Shown: positions 9,801 to 17,531, counted from the stretch's first letter. The stretch: 37,309 nt of DNA from CAYPTB01 sp964413535 (GCA_964413535.1 CAYPTB010000052.1:1-37309), one strand, 5' to 3'. Translations and numbers: made by a program. The notes: a model not told the origin generated them from the sequence alone.

Positions 9801-10956
9801 CCGCGAGGAGGTCTGGGTGATCGGGTGGGAGCAGGCGCGTCCAGGCCTCGTGCACGGCCTCCTCGAGCGCGAGCGCGCCCCGAAGGTCACCCAGCGCCGC
9901 GCGCGTCCCGGCGAGGTTGTGCTTCGTCGCGAGGAGATCGCGGTGCTCGGGGGGAAGCAAGCGCGTGCGGGCCTCGTGCACGGCCTCGAAGAGCTCGTGC
10001 GCGCCTCGAAGGTCGCCGAGCGCCTTGCGCGTCACGGCAAGGTTCTGCTTCGCCCTGAGGAGGTCGGGGTGCTCGGGGGGCAGGAGGCGCGTGCGGGCCT
10101 CGTGCACGGCCTCGAAGAGCTCGTGCGCGCCCGCGAGGTCGCCGAGCTGCGCGCGCGTCGCGGCGAGGCTCAGCTTCGCGTCGAGGAGGTCCGGGTGTTC
10201 GGGGGGCAAGAGGCGCGTGTGGGCCTCGAGCACGGCCTCCTCGAGCTCCAGCGCGCCGCGAAGGTCGCCCAGCGCCTTGCGCGTCAGGGCGAGGTTCCCC
10301 TTCGCGGCAAGGAGGTCTGGGTGCTCGGGGGGGAGCAGGCGCGTCCAGGCCTCGTGCGCCTCTGCCCAGGCGCGGTCCGCGGGGGCGAGCGCGGAAAGGT
10401 GGTAGGCCGCGTGGCCGGCTCGCCAGAGGGTCTCGCCGACCCGCCGACTCTCTCGAGCTCCCGATGTCGAGGCGAGCTCGTCGACGAGCGCGGTCACGCG
10501 CGCGCGCGCCTCCTCGTGCGCGCCCTCCGCCTTCAGGCGCTCGATCGAGGCGAGCTCCTCCTCGGCCCGCTCGCTCGCGGCGCGCGTCGCGTCGGTCTCG
10601 GGCGCACGGACGAGCGAGAGCTCGACCGCGCCGGCCTCGTCGCCCGCTGCCGCGACCGCGACCTCGAGCGCGTCGCCGCGCTCGACCTCCACCCAGAGCC
10701 AGGCCGTCGTCCCGCCGCCCGAATCGTCGTTCTCGAGGAGCTCCTCGCGCCCGAGGACCTCGACCACGAGCTGCGGATCGAGCGCCTCCGAGCGGGCGTG
10801 GATCGAGAGCCAGCCCGAGATCTGGGCGACGTGCTCGACGGTCGCGCCCTCGGGCCCGAGCTCCAGCGCGACGCGGCGCAGCAGCGGATCGTCGCCGTCT
10901 GCCCCTGCGGCCGGCGAACCTGCGGCGAGCGCGACGACAGCGATCTGCGCGAGCAT
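6814..10956 (-). CDS. Secreted TPR-CHAT protein (caspase-like), 14 perfect TPRs
   Basis: This is a 1380-residue protein. The ATG at 10956 opens a signal peptide (MLAQIAVVALAAGSPAAGA); an in-frame GTG at 10965 is an alternative, and the longer frame to 11208 is unlikely. Domains in order: PPC-like beta domain with NDDSGGGT (about 20-115), helical linker, fourteen 42-residue TPRs (about 204-791), a helical connector, and a CHAT domain (about 930-1380). The caspase-like dyad is present: His1209 in HLATHGWF and Cys1291 in LSACETNVG. CHAT domains cleave proteins, often under control of a partner sensed by the TPRs. No target or CRISPR partner is nearby. Signal peptide and PPC-like domain point outside the cytoplasm. 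It is nearly identical in its first half to the partial gene ending at 1999. Confidence 0.93.
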   Translation of the reverse strand: MLAQIAVVALAAGSPAAGADGDDPLLRRVALELGPEGATVEHVAQISGWLSIHARSEALDPQLVVEVLGREELLENDDSGGGTTAWLWVEVERGDALEVAVAAAGDEAGAVELSLVRAPETDATRAASERAEEELASIERLKAEGAHEEARARVTALVDELASTSGARESRRVGETLWRAGHAAYHLSALAPADRAWAEAHEAWTRLLPPEHPDLLAAKGNLALTRKALGDLRGALELEEAVLEAHTRLLPPEHPDLLDAKLSLAATRAQLGDLAGAHELFEAVHEARTRLLPPEHPDLLRAKQNLAVTRKALGDLRGAHELFEAVHEARTRLLPPEHRDLLATKHNLAGTRAALGDLRGALALEEAVHEAWTRLLPPDHPDLLAAKLNLALTRNALGDLAGALALFKAVHEARARLLPPEHPDLLTAKLNLAGTRKQLGDLAGALAFEEEVHEIRTRLLPPEHPDLLTAKLNLAGTRRTLGDLAGALALGEEVLETRTRLLPPDHPELLAAKQGLARTRRELGDLRGALALFEAVHEARARLLPPDHARLLTAKLNLALTRKELGDLASALELEEEVLEAWTRLLPPDHPDLLAAKGNLAVTRKALGDLAGAHALEEQVLEARARLLPPDHPDLLTAKQNLAGTRKELGDLRGAHALFEAVHEARARLLPPEHPDLLAAKGNLATTRRELGDLRGAHALFEAVHEARARLLPPEHPGFLAAKGNLAVTRKQLGDLAGALELEEEVLEAWTRLLPPDHPDLLAAEQNLAVTRRELGDLAGALELVSSLLAGQRVRAAALRAEAARPAREGARAELHRLSAALFSSESADSESGLEPELFSTLESLRLASVASAEAAHALAERPELDALARELAATRARLGDVAATGPKDEGSVDAWRRSLVELAEERDRVERDLRRRLAEAGVFDGEVDAAAVAARLGAKAALASFLRYTRYFDRDPETGKQPPAVGSLLAFVVRADASVTRVELGPTAEIDALVSEWRAALGKPIERGVGVAADAGRSEAEIGRDLRARILDRVLAAAGEGVETLHVVLDDVLFLVPLDALPLEKEEVVGERLAIRVEPTLLRLVRGERPFAPEGTLVALGGVDFDTQPRAESETVAAGSDEEGEAALEPAPPRPAALVAAATPPLERSGRPEAFAPLRQTRYEVEDVGAQYEEAFGAEPRILAGAEATKVALFAAAPKARFLHLATHGWFASESFKSQLDTQAEQSARDAFGRAGETLTGFAPETLCGLALAGANRGANAADRVPGIVTAEELGSFDLRGCELAVLSACETNVGIRRAGQGIQSLQTALHAAGARTAITSLWKVDDAATRRLFELFYTKLWSEKLGKADALWQAKMALRAEGHPPRDWAAWVLSGDPR
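8584..10347 (-). repeat. Fourteen tandem 126-bp repeats encoding 42-residue TPRs
   Basis: There are fourteen units with an exact 126-base period and no indels, each encoding one TPR (consensus RLLPPEHPDLLAAK.NLA.TR..LGDL.GA). The units resemble those at 128-1387 more than TPRs in general, which fits expansion, contraction and exchange between the two genes. Confidence 0.93.
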
Positions 10957-10972
10957 GGCGAGCACCAGAGGG

Positions 10973-11015
10973 GATTCTAGCCACCGCCCGCAAGGCGCGG
11001 CCGGTCGTACTCCCA
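10973..11015 (-). promoter_or_regulatory. Upstream sequence conserved between two TPR-CHAT paralogues (copy 2)
   Basis: This matches 2017-2056 with only a few differences and lies at the same distance from the start codon. It carries the same TAGAAT on the minus strand. It may be a promoter or operator that would co-regulate the two paralogues. Similarity fades beyond about 11020. Confidence 0.35.
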
Positions 11016-11224
11016 GGGCGGCCGATCCCCGAATCCCCTCGCTTCCGTCGCCCTCCGGCCCCCTCCGCACTGCCCCTCGTCGGGTCGCCCGAGCCCGCTG
11101 CTCAGACGAATGCGAGCTTCGGTATGTGGGCGGGACTAGGTCAGCCCAGACTGACCCAGTGCCTATGTGGCAGCGCCCTCGCGGGACACGGAGTCCGTCC
11201 CCCTGCATCGGAGGTCGTGCTCCT
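11016..11224. other. Intergenic region with no recognisable feature
   Basis: This is the roughly 200-base stretch between the conserved upstream box of the TPR-CHAT gene and the short degenerate ORF at 11225. I see no gene, hairpin terminator or repeat here. It includes a less GC-rich patch around 11100-11160 that could hold further promoter sequence. Confidence 0.4.
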
Positions 11225-11440
11225 CAGACCGGGATCTCGTCCGGCGGGAGGATCACGACCCGACCGTCGAACGAGAGCCTCGTGCACGCCGCGCCGGGGA
11301 GCTTCGTCGATCGCGTCGTCGTCAAGCATCGTCTCCGCGATCGTCCGGCGCGTTTCCGACGTGGTCGTGAAGACCTGCCCGCACTCGGGCGAAGCCCACG
11401 CGCTCAGCCTTGCGGGACGCGGCGCGGTGGGGGTCTCCGC
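11225..11440 (-). pseudogene. Possible frameshifted short coding remnant
   Basis: Downstream of the peptidase gene stop (11441), the minus strand reads in the same frame as a protein-like segment (CGQVFTTTSETRRTIAETML) up to about 11310. Codon use then becomes protein-like in another frame, giving LSFDGRVVILPPDEIPV before a TGA near 11225. Third positions are strongly GC in each segment on its own side of the switch. This suggests a decayed gene with one frameshift. I do not recognise the family, and chance cannot be excluded. Confidence 0.2.
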
Positions 11441-12241
11441 TCAGGGCGGAGGGAGCCGCAGCACGTACTCGCGCCAGCCCGCGAGCAGCTCCTCCTCGGT
11501 CAGGCCGAGGATCCCGAGCAGCTCGGCCTCGCGCGTCATCCCGAGCATCTCCCGCAGGGCGTCTCGCCCGAAGGTCGCGTCAACATAGGCGACGAGCGTC
11601 CCGCACACGCCGTAGCGGTACGGTCCCGACCAGGCCGACTCGAGCTCCGCGGGCACGGCGCCCGTCGCGACGGCTTCGCGCGCGCGCTCGCGGTGGCCGC
11701 GGTCGAGCTGGCCCGAGACGTACGTCGCGAGCCCCTCGAGGAACCAGCCGATCTCCTCCGCGCCCTCGAAGTCGCGCGTCGGCTCGTACTGCCCGTGGAA
11801 GGAGTGCACGAGCTCGTGCACGACGACGTCGCGCACGTGCTCTTCGTCCCGCGCGTCGTGCTCGCAGGCCTCGGTCTCCCACACGCGCGGGGAGAGGATG
11901 GCGAGCCGCTCGTCGACCCCGGCCGCGACCATCCAGCAGGCGGTCTCGCCGAGGCCCCACTCCGGCGGGAACCAGGCCGTGAAGGCGGCCCGGTTCGGCA
12001 GCACCGCGACCGCGATCGGCCGGCGGAACGGGAGCTCGAAGAAGGCCTCGACGACCCGACCGCCGTCCGCGAGCAAGCCCTCGAGCTCGCGCGCGACCAG
12101 GGCGTCCTCCGCGCCGTGCGCCAACGTGAGCACGAGGCTCGCGGCGGGCGCGGGCGGATCGTCCGCCGCTCGCGCCGGGCCCAGGCACCCCGCCGCCCCG
12201 GCGAGCAACACGACCCCGCACGGCAGCGATCGCGTCCCCAC
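11441..12241 (-). CDS. Putative lipoprotein zinc metallopeptidase (peptidase MA-like)
   Basis: This is a 266-residue protein from a GTG start at 12241. The N-terminus has a signal peptide ending in a lipobox-like AAGC (Cys19), so it is probably a lipoprotein in the envelope. The motif HELVH at 142-146 with a downstream Glu169 in WFLEGLA is the gluzincin zinc site (HEXXH plus Glu) seen in peptidase MA-like proteins. Everything needed for catalysis appears present. The substrate is unknown. It is divergently oriented to the small secreted protein gene at 12519. Another protein of the same general type lies at 17619-18701, but the two share little beyond the motif. Confidence 0.85.
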   Translation of the reverse strand: MGTRSLPCGVVLLAGAAGCLGPARAADDPPAPAASLVLTLAHGAEDALVARELEGLLADGGRVVEAFFELPFRRPIAVAVLPNRAAFTAWFPPEWGLGETACWMVAAGVDERLAILSPRVWETEACEHDARDEEHVRDVVVHELVHSFHGQYEPTRDFEGAEEIGWFLEGLATYVSGQLDRGHRERAREAVATGAVPAELESAWSGPYRYGVCGTLVAYVDATFGRDALREMLGMTREAELLGILGLTEEELLAGWREYVLRLPPP

Positions 12242-12518
12242 GGGCCGCTTGTTGGGTCGACGCGCTCCGGTGTTTCACGCGTCGCGAGCGGGAGCCGACC
12301 GGACGCGACGCTTTTCCGCGATTCACGCCCTGGATCGCGCGTCCGCGCCCCGCACGCGTCGTGAGCGCGCTCGTTGGGCAACGCGCGCTACGGACCGCGG
12401 ACGCGTCCCACACCGCCGGAGCGCTGCCGCGCGCCGCGCGCGCTCGGGCACGCGACTTGACTGCGCGCGTGCCCTCCGGCGCGCGTGTGCACCGGTCCCA
12501 TCCCCCAACGGAGTTCCC
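12242..12518. other. Divergent intergenic region between two envelope-protein genes
   Basis: This region is 277 bases between the start of the minus-strand peptidase gene and the start of the plus-strand secreted protein gene, so it should hold both promoters. A TTGACT hexamer at 12457-12462 could be a plus-strand -35 box, but no good -10 box lies at the right distance. The sequence is dominated by GCGCG runs. No gene is seen. Confidence 0.4.
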
Positions 12519-13007
12519 ATGAAGCTCGGCATCCTCTCGACCCTGGCGGCGCTCTCGCTCCTGTCGTTTGCCCCGCAGGCCGTGATCTCGCAGGGACCGC
12601 CCTCGATCATCGTCTTCCCGCGGCACCCAGTCGTCGTCTACGAGGCGGCGCTCGCGAACGTCTTCGGAACGACCCACGAACACCTGATCGCCTACTCCGA
12701 CGGGCACGTCAGCTACTCGCGCCGCGCCGGCCCCGCGGCTCCGCCTTCCGCCGACGTGTCCGCCTTCGTGGAGGTCGGTCCGGCTGCGGTCAAGGTCCTG
12801 GCGCGTGAGCTGCGCGCCGCCGGAGCCTTCGTGCTCCAGGACGGCGTGGTCCCCGGGCTCGTCACCGCGACGCTCACGGTGCTCGACCCGAACCCGACGG
12901 CCGCCGCCCGCACGTTCAGCTACTCCTCGATCTCGGTCCTGCACCAGCCGGTGCAAGCCGCGATCGACGACTTCATTGCGACGAGCGTCGTCCCCAACCT
13001 GCCCTGA
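12519..13007 (+). CDS. Small secreted protein of unknown function
   Basis: This is a 162-residue protein and one of the few plus-strand genes. The ATG at 12519 is preceded by GGAG at a suitable distance and opens a clear signal peptide (MKLGILSTLAALSLLSFAPQ). The mature part is mixed and mostly beta-like, with no cysteines, no membrane helix and no known motif. GC-rich third positions hold throughout, which supports a real gene. It stands alone between a divergent peptidase gene and a truncated endonuclease gene. I do not recognise a family. Confidence 0.7.
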   Translation: MKLGILSTLAALSLLSFAPQAVISQGPPSIIVFPRHPVVVYEAALANVFGTTHEHLIAYSDGHVSYSRRAGPAAPPSADVSAFVEVGPAAVKVLARELRAAGAFVLQDGVVPGLVTATLTVLDPNPTAAARTFSYSSISVLHQPVQAAIDDFIATSVVPNLP

Positions 13008-13214
13008 CGGGCCGCGGCGCACCTCCGTCGACGTCGCATCCCGCTCACCCGGACGGCCGCGCGCAGCGCTTGCCGTTGCTCCAGCGCTCGCTCGAGGGCG
13101 CTCGCTCACGGGCCGCGGAGCCCCGTCGCGGACGTCCGTCCGTTGTTGCGGCACCGGCCGCGCACGCGTTCCTCCCGCTCGCCGGCTGCGGCGTGCTCTG
13201 TGTCTCCCGGCGCG
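13008..13214. other. Intergenic region downstream of the truncated endonuclease
   Basis: About 200 bases separate the stop of the small secreted gene and the point where the endonuclease fragment loses similarity to its family. No intact gene is seen. The missing part of the endonuclease is not present here in any minus frame I checked. Confidence 0.45.
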
Positions 13215-13484
13215 GCCCGGATCGCCGTTCTTCTCCTCGAACATCCGCCAAGCTTCGTTCAGCTCCAGCACGCAGAAGTGCGCGAAGAAGCCGTAGCCCG
13301 CGATGCAGTCGCGCGGCGCCTTCAGCCGGAAGAAGACGGGCTCGCCGCGCTGCAACGCCTTCATCGGCGTGGTCGAGCTCGGCGACCAGAAGTTCACCTC
13401 GTCGAGCCGCCCTTGCTGCGCACGCGGTGCGAGGAACTCGAACCACTCCGAGTCCGTGACGGCGATCCAGGGCGCGTGGGGCAT
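13215..13484 (-). pseudogene. Truncated HNH-type endonuclease, N-terminal domain only
   Basis: About 90 codons from ATG 13484 resemble the N-terminal domain of a family of putative HNH restriction-type endonucleases: WIAVTDSEWFEFLA, LDEVNFWSPS, ALQRGEPVFFRLKAPRD, GYGFFAHF and AWRMFEEKNG. Full-length members are roughly 280-320 residues with the HNH nuclease domain at the C-terminus. After about codon 90 the frame stays open, but the sequence becomes Arg-rich and unlike the family, so the nuclease domain is gone. The open frame runs antisense through the secreted protein gene at 12519, which is an artefact of high GC. It is probably a decayed gene; a standalone small protein is less likely. 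Confidence 0.65.
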
Positions 13485-13503
13485 GCGAGCTCGGGTCCGG
13501 CGG

Positions 13504-14247
13504 TCAGGGTAGCGCGGCTCCGGCGCTCCCCGCGCTCGCGAGCCAATCGTCGTAGAGGTCGGCGAGCTCCGTGAGCGCGCGCGCTCCGTCGCCGCGGAAG
13601 CCGTGCATGACGGCGATCGTCGTGGGCTCGAAGGCGGCGAGCCGGCGGATCGTGGGGCCCGTCGCGGGGGTGTAGCAGCTCGCGCGGAAGACCTCCTCTG
13701 CCGCCTGCGCTCGCTCGAGGAGGCCGTCCGCGTCCTCCGTGATCGGCGGTCCGTCGCCGGTGTGCGTGAAGAGGTCGCCCGCGAGGAGCGTGCGCGTCGT
13801 CTCCTCGAACAGGACGCGCGCCTCCCAGCCGTGGGGCACGTGCGGCGTGTCGACGTGCCGCACGCGCTTGCCGCCGAGGTCGAGGACCTCGCCGTCCGAG
13901 AGCGCCCGCGGCGGTCGGTCGCACAGGTCGGCGAGCGAGACCATGACGCCGACCTCGCCGTGCGCGACCTGGGCGCGCGGTGCGGCGGCGAGCCACTCGT
14001 TCATCGAGCCGCACTCGTCCGACTCGACGTGGCCGAACGCGATCCAGCGCAGCTCTTCGAGCGGGACGATGCGCGCGGCGGCGTCGGAGACGGCGGGGAA
14101 CATGCCGCGCGGTCCGGTGTGGAAGAGCAGCGGTTCCTCGGCGCGCACCAGGAACTGGTTGAACGTGAACCCGTCGGGCCCGATGTCGGGAACGAAGGTC
14201 GAGATGCGGTAGATCCCGTCGGCGATCTCGTCGATGCGGGCGTTCAT
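13504..14247 (-). CDS. MBL-fold metallohydrolase of the ODP (flavodiiron-like) family
   Basis: This is a 247-residue protein from ATG 14247. It has the metallo-beta-lactamase fold in the form found in the diiron oxygen-binding (ODP) family: FGHVESDE gives His73, Glu75 and Asp77, AHGEV gives His96, AGDLF gives Asp158, and MHGF near residue 215 gives a further His. There is no flavodoxin domain, so it is a standalone module and not a full flavodiiron protein. The family is thought to bind two irons and to act in oxygen or nitric oxide chemistry, but standalone members are poorly studied. The stop lies about 20 bases before the truncated endonuclease start. No signal peptide is visible, so it should be cytoplasmic. 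Confidence 0.85.
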   Translation of the reverse strand: MNARIDEIADGIYRISTFVPDIGPDGFTFNQFLVRAEEPLLFHTGPRGMFPAVSDAAARIVPLEELRWIAFGHVESDECGSMNEWLAAAPRAQVAHGEVGVMVSLADLCDRPPRALSDGEVLDLGGKRVRHVDTPHVPHGWEARVLFEETTRTLLAGDLFTHTGDGPPITEDADGLLERAQAAEEVFRASCYTPATGPTIRRLAAFEPTTIAVMHGFRGDGARALTELADLYDDWLASAGSAGAALP

Positions 14248-14377
14248 GCTCGGAAGGATAGCGCTGGCTCCGTCAAGCGCATTGACGGTGAACCCCTCCA
14301 CCCGACCACGAATCGGCGCGGCGTGTGCGAATCCGTTGTCGATCGTCGCGGCACCGTACCTAGACGGTCCGAGCCGC

Positions 14378-16735
14378 TCAGACGTCGCCCCAGGGGACGA
14401 AGAAGACGTAGCCGCCGCGCGCGTCGCCCTTGCGTTCGTAGCGGAAGAGGCGCCAGAGGAAGGAGACGGTCTTTTCGTCCGGGGCGGTGTCCCAGGTGAT
14501 GAAGGGGAAGATGTCGCGCGAGGTGCGGTCGCCCTCGGTCTCGCTCTTGTAGCCGTAGTAGAGGAAGCTCGTGCGCGAGCGCTCGGCGTCGCGTTTGGCG
14601 TGGAAGAGCCAGAGCGGGCCGTACCACTCGCTCGTTTCGTCCGTGCGCTCGTAGCCGTAGAGCAGGGGGATGCGCGCGTGGCGGCGGCTCGAGAGCTCGC
14701 TGTTCGCTTCGGCGAAGGCGTGCACGGCGCGTTGCAGCGCGTCGTCGTCGCCGGACTCGGGCGCGACGCCGTGCTCCTCCAAGATGGCGCGCGCGGCAGC
14801 CGGATCGCGCTGTCCGGCGAAGTAGGCGTTGTCGTCGTACGCCCTGGACCAGCGGTGGAGCTGACGCGCCTCGTCGTCGTCCAAGAGGTCCGGCGCCCAG
14901 GAGCGGTAGCGCGCGCGCTCCGACACGAAGCTGTCGAACAGGAAGCCCGTCTTGTGGCGCTCGACCTGGTTCTGCCAGGCCTGCCCCGGCGTGCCTGGCA
15001 CGTGGCCGGAGGTCGTCTTCTCGACGTCGTGCGTGAGGAACGTGAGGAAGCGTGAGTGCGATTCGCTGCGGCCCGCACGGTCGACGTCCTGGTGCAGATA
15101 GAGCAGGGGACCGCCGACGTGGAAGCTCGAGCCGCCGTCGAAGTGCGCGCGACCGAAGAGGGACAGGTCGTAGAGGAAGCTCGTGCGCGTGAAGCCGTCG
15201 GAATAGGCGACCAGGGGCCACGCGCGCCAGGAGCGCTTGTCGCCGTCGCGCTTGTACTGGACCGCGCCGAGCAAGAGGTCGTGCCGAGCGTAGTCGGGCT
15301 TGGAGACCGCGCGGTAGAGCGGGAAGAGGTTGCGGTCGGACTCGCCGCCGTGGGATTGGTCGCTGTAGAGCGAGAGCTTGTAGAGGAGGTCCGGCCGCTC
15401 TTCTTCGCGCGACACGGAGGCGAGCGGGAAGAGGCGCCAGGAGCTCGCTTCCTCGGTCGTGCGCACGTCGCCGAGCCCGGCCGCGAACCACGTGCGCGAG
15501 CCCTCGGGAGTCGACGTCTTCCCGAACAACGGGATCATGCGCGTAGTCGTCTCGTCGTCCTCGCGATGGCGCTCGAAGAGCGGCCAGAGGAACGCGGTCC
15601 GGCTCTCGCTCCCGTCCACGGCGCGACTGCGGTGGTAGAGCGGCCCCAGCACGTTCACGAAGCGCGTGTCGCCCGACGCGCTCCAGCCGCGCCCGCCGAG
15701 CGGCGTCAGGAAGGAGCGGCTCTCGCCGTCGCGGTCGTAGTAGAAGAGCGGCAGGAGCATCGCCTTCGCCTCGTCGGGCGATGTGCTCGACCACCACAGC
15801 GGGTACACGTCGAGGCGCGAGCGGTCGGGGGACGTGCGGCGATGGCCGAGCGGCGTGTACAGGCGCATGTCGGAGCCGCGCTCGCGGCGGTAGAAGAGCG
15901 GAAAGAGCACGTCGTCCTCGGCGCCGGGCTGCTCGCGCGAGTACCACAGCGGCAGGAGCCACGCTCGGCGCGCATCGCCCTCGGCGTGCGTGCCTCCGAG
16001 TCCCATGAGGTACAGGCGCGTGCGCGAGTCTCCGTGCAGCTCGTGCGCGTAGAAGGGCAGCACCACGAGCTCGCTGCCGCCCTCACCCCAGTGGAAGAGC
16101 GGGAAGAAGCCCCAGGTGCTCTCGTCGTCGAACCAATAGGCGACGAGGACTTGGTTGAAGTTGCCGTAGTTCCCTGCGAGCGGGAGCACGCCCCACGTGT
16201 CGCCTCCCTCGCCGCGCCAGAACGGACCGACATAGCGGAAGCTCCCGAAGTGGGCGATCGGGAACAGGCCGCTCGCTGCCACGCTGCCCGTGTCGTCCTT
16301 CTTCCACCACACGAGCGTGATCCACGAGAGCTTCCCGAAGTGCGCGACGGGGAAGATGCCGAAGCTGTCGCCGGTGTGGTAGTAGGGAAAGGCCCAGCCC
16401 GTTCCCGCGTCGGTGTCCCAGCTCATCCACGGGTAGAGCACGCTCCACGTCCCGCCGTCCTGCGACACGAGCGGCCGCAGCGCGAAGCCCTGGTCGTCGA
16501 CGTCGAAGAAGGGCCAGAGCACCGACGTTCCCGCGCTGCCGTGGTAGGCGAAAGGCCACAGGTTCACGCGCTCCGACGAGCCCTCGCCGTCGCTCGAGAG
16601 CGGCGAGATGCGCCACAGGCGGTCGGTCGACGAGCACGCTGCGAGGGCGAGCACGCCGAGCAGCAGCAGCACCGATCGCCACGAATGCGCGTCCAGCGCT
16701 CCCGAGGTCGCGTCGCGCGTGATCCCGTCCCCCAC
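14378..16735 (-). CDS. Large lipoprotein made of aromatic-proline (LWPLF/LFPL) repeats
   Basis: This is a 785-residue protein from a GTG at 16735. A hydrophobic segment (VLLLLGVLALAAC) ends in a good lipobox with Cys34. The rest is a long series of short units of roughly 20-45 residues around a hydrophobic-Pro-hydrophobic core, such as LWPFAY, LWPFFD, LFPIAHFG, VLPLAGN, FFPLFHWG, LLPLWYSRE, LFPLFYRRE, YTPLGHRR, LLPLFYYDRDG, FLWPLFERHRED, MIPLFGK and LFPLYRA. They are separated by charged Asp/Arg/Gly turns. The pattern suggests repeated beta-strands and turns, a solenoid, a barrel or a surface sheet. The last 200 residues are less regular. I know no characterised family. It is followed by the MBL gene on the same strand. 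Confidence 0.85.
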   Translation of the reverse strand: MGDGITRDATSGALDAHSWRSVLLLLGVLALAACSSTDRLWRISPLSSDGEGSSERVNLWPFAYHGSAGTSVLWPFFDVDDQGFALRPLVSQDGGTWSVLYPWMSWDTDAGTGWAFPYYHTGDSFGIFPVAHFGKLSWITLVWWKKDDTGSVAASGLFPIAHFGSFRYVGPFWRGEGGDTWGVLPLAGNYGNFNQVLVAYWFDDESTWGFFPLFHWGEGGSELVVLPFYAHELHGDSRTRLYLMGLGGTHAEGDARRAWLLPLWYSREQPGAEDDVLFPLFYRRERGSDMRLYTPLGHRRTSPDRSRLDVYPLWWSSTSPDEAKAMLLPLFYYDRDGESRSFLTPLGGRGWSASGDTRFVNVLGPLYHRSRAVDGSESRTAFLWPLFERHREDDETTTRMIPLFGKTSTPEGSRTWFAAGLGDVRTTEEASSWRLFPLASVSREEERPDLLYKLSLYSDQSHGGESDRNLFPLYRAVSKPDYARHDLLLGAVQYKRDGDKRSWRAWPLVAYSDGFTRTSFLYDLSLFGRAHFDGGSSFHVGGPLLYLHQDVDRAGRSESHSRFLTFLTHDVEKTTSGHVPGTPGQAWQNQVERHKTGFLFDSFVSERARYRSWAPDLLDDDEARQLHRWSRAYDDNAYFAGQRDPAAARAILEEHGVAPESGDDDALQRAVHAFAEANSELSSRRHARIPLLYGYERTDETSEWYGPLWLFHAKRDAERSRTSFLYYGYKSETEGDRTSRDIFPFITWDTAPDEKTVSFLWRLFRYERKGDARGGYVFFVPWGDV

Positions 16736-16796
16736 GTCGCGTGATTCTAGGCTCCGTCGAGCCGAGCGCCGCGCGAGCGCCCTGTGCGTGGGTGCC

Positions 16797-17531
16797 TCAG
16801 GCCGAGCGTCGGTCGCGATTGACGCCCAGCATGGCCGCCTGGTAGCGCAACAGGTGCTCGGTCATGCGCGGCGGCTCGCCGGGGAACGCGGCGAGCGTGT
16901 GGTCGAGGTCGATCTGGAGGCCGTACTTAACGTTCGCGGCGGCGAGCGTCCGGTAGCGCACGCTCACCACGAGCGAGAGCGGCGCGTCGTTGCCCTCGAG
17001 GCGGATCTCGATCGGGAGCCACCAGCTCGCGTCCGCAACACTCGCCTGACGGAGCACGAGCTCGCGATCGGTCGCGAAGTCGACGAAAACGGCCATGCCG
17101 CTCTCGGAGATGTCGCGCAGCGCGCCAGTGAGCGGCTCGGCCTCTCGGCCGACGTCCAGCCGCACTCTCGCCTTGCTGCCCACTCCGATGCGCAGGGAGC
17201 GGTTGCGAAACCGCGCGCGCGACAACGCCTTCGCGTCCTCTTCGCTGACGCGGAAGCGGCCGAGACACTCGTCGCCTTCGAGGCGCGTGGAGATCACGCG
17301 CGCAGCGGCGCGGATGGTCTCGTTCGGCTTCGAGCCGGCGAGCTCGATCTGCACCGGCTCGGCGATGCAGAGCGTGGAGTGCGTGCGCGCGGGGAAGGCG
17401 GCGACCACGACGGTGGCGGTCGTGTCCGCGATCGTGCCGACGTGCCGTCTTCCCTCGCGGGTGATCACGATGAGCTCGATCTCGTCCGGACCGCTCTCGG
17501 AACCCTCGTCCTCCAGGCGCGAAGAATCCAT
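16797..17531 (-). CDS. PilZ-domain-like protein
   Basis: This is a 244-residue protein from ATG 17531. It has no signal peptide or membrane helix. An N-terminal beta-rich half (about 15-100) is followed by a PilZ-like domain (about 107-225) with the spaced pattern RFRNRSLRIG ... RDISESGMAVFV, matching the RxxxR and (D/N)xSxxG c-di-GMP-binding signatures loosely. A role in c-di-GMP response is the family expectation; binding cannot be confirmed because the RxxxR is only approximate. It lies 61 bases upstream of the repeat lipoprotein gene on the same strand. Confidence 0.7.
   Translation of the reverse strand: MDSSRLEDEGSESGPDEIELIVITREGRRHVGTIADTTATVVVAAFPARTHSTLCIAEPVQIELAGSKPNETIRAAARVISTRLEGDECLGRFRVSEEDAKALSRARFRNRSLRIGVGSKARVRLDVGREAEPLTGALRDISESGMAVFVDFATDRELVLRQASVADASWWLPIEIRLEGNDAPLSLVVSVRYRTLAAANVKYGLQIDLDHTLAAFPGEPPRMTEHLLRYQAAMLGVNRDRRSA

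Noticed and set aside
2384..10956. TPR-CHAT genes as the protease of a type III-E CRISPR system (Craspase)
   Set aside because: No CRISPR array or cas gene is present, and both proteins appear to carry export signals.
7330..10980. Long plus-strand open frame of about 1216 codons
   Set aside because: It is antisense to the TPR-CHAT gene; it arises from the 126-bp repeats and high GC and has no start context or family.
12457..12462. TTGACT as a -35 promoter box
   Set aside because: No acceptable -10 box lies 16-18 bases downstream, so it was not called as a promoter.
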